The translations under genes and the position numbers were made by a program. From Paeniglutamicibacter sulfureus (GTDB lineage: Bacteria > Actinomycetota > Actinomycetes > Actinomycetales > Micrococcaceae), in NCBI RefSeq assembly GCF_030512175.1, contig NZ_JAULBL010000001.1:124001-188000 (forward strand): a stretch of DNA of 64,000 nucleotides. Direction: 5' to 3'. The notes under the pieces are model-generated. The model saw only the letters and a list, made by a program, of their open reading frames with translations, ran no database searches and was not told the origin of the DNA. Shown here piece by piece: positions 61,063-64,000 of this stretch (position 1 is its first letter; each line of letters opens with the position of its first letter).

Positions 61063-61099
61063 GAATTTTGCGCGCGGTGCCCCGAATTTTGCGCGCGGT
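61063..61099. repeat. two 16-base direct repeats, 21-base period
   Basis: GAATTTTGCGCGCGGT occurs at 61063-61078 and 61084-61099, separated by five bases, between the convergent macrodomain and ArsR genes. The spacing is two helical turns. Its role is unknown. Confidence 0.6.
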
Positions 61100-61159
61100 C
61101 CCAACAAGACCCAAGCACTCGGTGCCCTTACCGTGGCAAGAGAAGCGGCGGGTGCGGCC

Positions 61160-61480
61160 TCAGCCCGATTCTGACGCCTTGGCCGACATCCCGCCCACGC
61201 CGGCCTGCAATCCGCCGATGTAGTCGGTCGCCGGGCCCCATCCGCCCGGGACCAATTCGAAGACTATCTCCCTGCCGTCGCGGCGCCGTCTGGCGAGGCC
61301 GGCGTCCAGAAGGATCCCGAGATGCCTGGCCGCGGCCTGCCTGCTGATGCCCAACGGTTCACTGAGTCGCGACGCACTGCTCGCCTTCTCACCTAGTAGC
61401 ACGAGCATCTCTCGCCGCGTAGGGTCGGAGAGCGCTGCAAAAATCAATTGGGTGGAAGCCGGTTCAGGCTGCCCGGTCAT
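61160..61480 (-). CDS. ArsR-family transcriptional regulator
   Basis: This 106-residue winged-helix repressor has LIFAALSDPTRREMLVLLGE, the recognition helix ISRQAAARHLGILLDAGLA and the wing RRDGREIVFELVP. It lacks the cysteine ligands of metal-sensing ArsR proteins, so it probably belongs to the SdpR-like, non-metal group. Its start overlaps the SRPBCC gene by ATGA. The pair probably responds to a small molecule and represses itself at the operator at 61941-61988. Confidence 0.9.
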   Translation of the reverse strand: MTGQPEPASTQLIFAALSDPTRREMLVLLGEKASSASRLSEPLGISRQAAARHLGILLDAGLARRRRDGREIVFELVPGGWGPATDYIGGLQAGVGGMSAKASESG

Positions 61481-61917
61481 TTTCCGTCCAAATAACGCTG
61501 CGCCGCCAGCATCTCCGCTTTCCAGCCCTGGGTGTTGGCGCTGATGGCGTGAGCATGCTCATCGGCACCGAAGTCAGCGAATCCGCTTTCCATGACGCGC
61601 AACCTCACGGCTCCGGAATGTGTGGGTTCGATCCAGAATTCAACGAGGGTGTTGGGGACGGGATCGTCCCATGCATGACCCCCCAGCGAACGGAACGCGG
61701 CATAGCGGGGCGCCTCGAGGGTGATTGTCTCGAATTCGAATTTTCCATAGATCGCATCGTAAACGGTTGAGAATGCACCGTCGGTTTCGATCCGATGCGT
61801 CGTGATGGCACCGCCGTTGATGAACCATCCTGGTTCACTGATCAGTTCCCAGACGGATGCGCCCGTGGCATTGATGTCGATGGATGCCTCGATGGCATCC
61901 TGACGTTTGACGTCCAT
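61477..61917 (-). CDS. SRPBCC/AHSA1-domain protein
   Basis: This 146-residue START/Bet v 1-like protein contains ASIDINATGASVWELISEPG and FINGGAITTHRIETDGAF, with a long hydrophobic-pocket helix at the C-terminus. It is the usual partner of an ArsR regulator and may bind a lipid-like or aromatic ligand. GAGGGG precedes the ATG at 61917. The long frame back to 62313 is spurious. Confidence 0.9.
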   Translation of the reverse strand: MDVKRQDAIEASIDINATGASVWELISEPGWFINGGAITTHRIETDGAFSTVYDAIYGKFEFETITLEAPRYAAFRSLGGHAWDDPVPNTLVEFWIEPTHSGAVRLRVMESGFADFGADEHAHAISANTQGWKAEMLAAQRYLDGK

Positions 61918-61940
61918 GTGTTTTCCCCTCAAAACGAGAA

Positions 61941-61988
61941 GCCCTTGTGCAACAGAATGGTTGCACAAGGGCTGTGGTTGCACAAGGG
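61941..61988. promoter_or_regulatory. probable ArsR operator: 13-bp inverted repeat plus third half-site
   Basis: GCCCTTGTGCAAC at 61941-61953 is exactly complementary to GTTGCACAAGGGC at 61960-61972, with a six-base loop. A third copy, TTGCACAAGGG, follows at 61978-61988. It lies 24 bases upstream of the SRPBCC start, where an operator for the ArsR/SRPBCC pair is expected. Confidence 0.7.
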
Positions 61989-62168
61989 TTACCGGCCGGT
62001 AGTCGCAAGGCCCTCCGGCATTCCGCGACCGTCCGCGGAAAAGACCTCTCCGCCGCCGGGACCGGCGATCATGCCGCTTGTCCCGACGATGACACCGATG
62101 AGGATCGCCAGCAAGAGAAGCGTTACCAGGATTGCACCTAGCATCGCCGCCTTCTTGGAAGGACCCAT
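61989..62168 (-). CDS. 59-residue single-pass membrane protein
   Basis: The minus strand encodes MGPSKKAAML followed by a long hydrophobic helix (about residues 9-30, GAILVTLLLLAILIGVIVGT) and a Gly-rich soluble tail ending in ATTGR. AGGAG lies six bases before the ATG at 62168. It falls between argR (62214) and the SRPBCC/ArsR pair and just escapes a 60-residue length limit. Positive residues before the helix suggest the N-terminus stays inside. No family is recognised. Confidence 0.7.
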   Translation of the reverse strand: MGPSKKAAMLGAILVTLLLLAILIGVIVGTSGMIAGPGGGEVFSADGRGMPEGLATTGR

Positions 62169-62213
62169 TCCAGGCTCCTGGGATTCCTGCGACCGTGCGA
62201 CTGGTCGACCTGG

Positions 62214-62729
62214 CTACTGCGGGTCGGCAAGAGCCAGGAAGCGCGCTGCAACCTCGGCCCCACCGTTGACGTCGCGGGTCACCAGCATGACGGTGTCGTC
62301 CCCGGCGATGCACCCCAGGATCTGCGGCATCGTGGAATGGTCGATGGACAGGGCCAGGAAATTTGCCGCACCTGGCGGGGTGCGCAAAACCACGATGTTG
62401 CCCGAGGCCTCGGCGGTAATCAGCAATTCAGCGCACTGCTTGGCCAGCTTGGCATCGTGCACCTCCGGGCTGACCCCAACCTGGGGGCTGCGGTCACCGC
62501 CCTCCTGGCGTACCGCATAGACCAGTCCCCCGTCGGCCCCGCGCACACGCACCGCGCCGAGCTCCACCAGGTCCCGCGACAACGTTGCCTGGGTGACGGC
62601 CATGCCTTCCTCAGCCAGCAGGACCACCAACTCGGCCTGCGAACGCACAGTGCGGGTGGACAGGATGGCACCCACCCGCGCCTGGCGCGCGATCTTTGTT
62701 GTGGGCTGGAACGAGGCGGGGGTGCTCAT
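62214..62729 (-). CDS. argR: arginine repressor
   Basis: This 171-residue regulator has an N-terminal winged helix, with RSQAELVVLLAEEGMAVTQ and ATLSRDLVELGAVRVRG, and a C-terminal oligomerisation and arginine-binding domain (GCIAGDDTVMLVTRD). It represses arginine biosynthesis when arginine is plentiful and should bind the ARG-box-like sites upstream of argH. Its start overlaps the argF stop by ATGA, so it is translated from the arg operon message. Confidence 0.95.
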   Translation of the reverse strand: MSTPASFQPTTKIARQARVGAILSTRTVRSQAELVVLLAEEGMAVTQATLSRDLVELGAVRVRGADGGLVYAVRQEGGDRSPQVGVSPEVHDAKLAKQCAELLITAEASGNIVVLRTPPGAANFLALSIDHSTMPQILGCIAGDDTVMLVTRDVNGGAEVAARFLALADPQ

Positions 62730-63694
62730 CGGTTCGAGTTCACTCCCGGCACCTCGGCCAGGTTGGACTTGGCCATCAACCAGCCCATGATGGCCTTCTG
62801 GGCGTGGACGCGGTTTTCGGCCTCGTCGAAGACCACCGACTGGGGTCCGTCAATGACATCGGCAGCGATTTCGTAGCCGCGGTAGGCCGGCAGGCAGTGC
62901 AGGACGATGGCGTCCTTGTCAGCGTGCGCCATGGCGGCCGAATCCACGGCGTAGTCGCGGAAGAGTTCCATGCGCTGCGCCTTCTCGTCTTCCTGGCCCA
63001 TGGAAACCCAGGTGTCGGTGGCCACCACGTCGGCGCCGGCCAGTGCGGCAGCGGCATCGGTGGTGACAGTCACCGAACCGCCGGTTTCGGCCGCGCGCTT
63101 CTCGGCAGCCGCAATGATGTCAGCACTCGGCAGATAGCCCTCCGGTCCGCAGATGCGCACGTGCATCCCGGCGGTGACGCCGGCCAGCAGGTAGGAGTTG
63201 GCCATGTTGTTGGCCGAGTCGCCCAGGTAGGCCATGGACAGGCCGGCAAGCGTGCCCTTGTGCTCGCGCACGGTCAGCAGGTCCGCCAGCAGCTGGCAGG
63301 GGTGGTAGTCGTCTGAGAGGGCGTTGATGACCGGGACGTTGGAGTTCTCGGCCATTTCCTCCAGGCCGGCCTGTTCGTAGGTGCGCCACACGATGGTGGA
63401 GACCATGCGCTCAAGGACCTTGGCGGAATCGGATATGGACTCCTTGTGGCCCAACTGGGATTCGCCGGAGTTGATGATCAGCGGGGAACCGCCGAGCTCG
63501 GCAATGCCGGCGGCGAAGGACACCCGGGTGCGGGTGGAGGTCTTGTCGAAGAAGACGACAACCGTCTGCGGGCCGGCATACGGCTTGTATCCGTACTTGT
63601 CCTTCTTCATGGCCAGGGCCAGGTCAAGGACCTCGGTCTGTTCGGCCTGCGTGAGGTCAAGGTCGGTCAGGAAGTGGCGAACTGTGTTGGTCAT
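62726..63694 (-). CDS. argF: ornithine carbamoyltransferase
   Basis: This 322-residue enzyme makes citrulline from ornithine and carbamoyl phosphate. The carbamoyl-phosphate loop STRTR is at residues 53-57, the second motif is DDYHPCQLLADLLT, and the ornithine-binding cysteine motif HCLPAYRG is near residue 267. It lies 12 bases downstream of argD and overlaps argR. It is part of the argCJBDFR-type operon. Confidence 0.97.
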   Translation of the reverse strand: MTNTVRHFLTDLDLTQAEQTEVLDLALAMKKDKYGYKPYAGPQTVVVFFDKTSTRTRVSFAAGIAELGGSPLIINSGESQLGHKESISDSAKVLERMVSTIVWRTYEQAGLEEMAENSNVPVINALSDDYHPCQLLADLLTVREHKGTLAGLSMAYLGDSANNMANSYLLAGVTAGMHVRICGPEGYLPSADIIAAAEKRAAETGGSVTVTTDAAAALAGADVVATDTWVSMGQEDEKAQRMELFRDYAVDSAAMAHADKDAIVLHCLPAYRGYEIAADVIDGPQSVVFDEAENRVHAQKAIMGWLMAKSNLAEVPGVNSNR

Positions 63695-63706
63695 GGTGCT
63701 GTGGTC

Positions 63707-64000
63707 CTATTCCTGGGTGCCGGCAACGGCCGCGGCATATATCGCGGGCAACGCTGCTACGAAGGTGTCGAGTTGTTCGGTGGTGATGATCAGGGGAGGT
63801 GCCAGGCGCAGCGTGTTGGGGCCCGGGGCGTTGATGATGAACCCCGCCGCCAATGCGGCGGTGACAACCGCCGGGGCCACGGCGGCCGCCAGGTCGAAAC
63901 CGATGAGCAGCCCCTGGCCGCGGACAGCCGTGACGAAGTCGAGCGCGGCGAGCTTGGTCCGGATCTCCTGGCCCACGCTTCGCACCTGCGCCAGCAGGTC
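63707..64000 (-). CDS. argD: acetylornithine aminotransferase (C-terminus only)
   Basis: The frame is open to the right edge, and the visible 97 residues end the PLP enzyme. VRGQGLLIGFDL, NAPGPNTLRLAPPLIIT and the closing LDTFVAALPAIY match the C-terminal domain of ArgD. The PLP lysine lies beyond the window. It makes N-acetylornithine in the arginine pathway and is followed 12 bases later by argF. Confidence 0.93.
   Translation of the reverse strand, partial: DLLAQVRSVGQEIRTKLAALDFVTAVRGQGLLIGFDLAAAVAPAVVTAALAAGFIINAPGPNTLRLAPPLIITTEQLDTFVAALPAIYAAAVAGTQE

Overview
The window is a 64 kb chromosomal piece from a high-GC Gram-positive bacterium. It encodes mycothione reductase and a mycothiol-dependent-type enzyme, a GarA/OdhI FHA protein beside FtsR-type and second MerR regulators, and the gene order xerD, ADP-ribose pyrophosphatase, pyrG, recN, nadK, tlyA known from actinobacteria. 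The protein sequences and the rRNA operon without spacer tRNAs point to Micrococcaceae (Arthrobacter/Paeniglutamicibacter-like). That taxonomic placement is inference. I see no insertion sequence, prophage, integrase island or CRISPR array.

Layout. 1-9.7 kb: lipid and central metabolism (PlsC-like acyltransferase start, esterase, long-chain acyl-CoA ligase, mycothione reductase behind an odd MinD-like protein, pyruvate carboxylase). 9.9-14.4 kb: an orphan ParA, then the cluster garA - MerR (ftsR type) - bifunctional nuclease - MerR, matching Rv1827-Rv1830 of Mycobacterium tuberculosis, then a membrane protein. 14.4-15.0 kb: non-coding stretch with hairpins and tRNA-Pro(GGG). 15.1-22.1 kb: parA, scpA, scpB, rluB, tyrA, cmk, der, read on the minus strand with tight overlaps. 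22.3-32.7 kb: a carboxylate block made of the DctA transporter, a CitA/DcuS-type two-component system, propionyl-CoA synthetase and a prpR-prpD-prpB-prpC methylcitrate operon under a GntR/FCD regulator with two TGTATACA operators. 32.7-34.6 kb: sigma factor plus membrane partner. 34.6-45.7 kb: MTH1-like NUDIX, xerD, ADP-ribose NUDIX, pyrG, recN, nadK, tlyA, a small protein, HAD phosphatase and a TPR protein carrying a very large Gly/Arg/Asp repeat tract.

45.9-52.1 kb holds a decayed gene remnant and one complete rRNA operon (16S-23S-5S, minus strand) with a strong promoter and no spacer tRNAs. 52.4-59.6 kb: tyrS, HelD-like RNA polymerase motor, apt, mpg, a DinB/MDMPI protein and argH. 59.7-64.0 kb: ARG-box-like sites, ankyrin protein, macrodomain protein, an ArsR-SRPBCC pair with its probable operator, a 59-residue membrane protein missed by length cut-offs, and argR, argF and the argD 3' end.

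The prp enzymes turn propionyl-CoA and oxaloacetate into succinate and pyruvate, and DctA brings in C4-dicarboxylates. Pyruvate carboxylase replenishes oxaloacetate and GarA throttles 2-oxoglutarate metabolism, so much of the first half bears on the TCA node. No single clearly new multi-gene system stands out. The best leads are the low-complexity TPR protein, the degenerate MinD-like protein upstream of mtr, the sigma/membrane-protein pair, and several unassigned operators and small genes.
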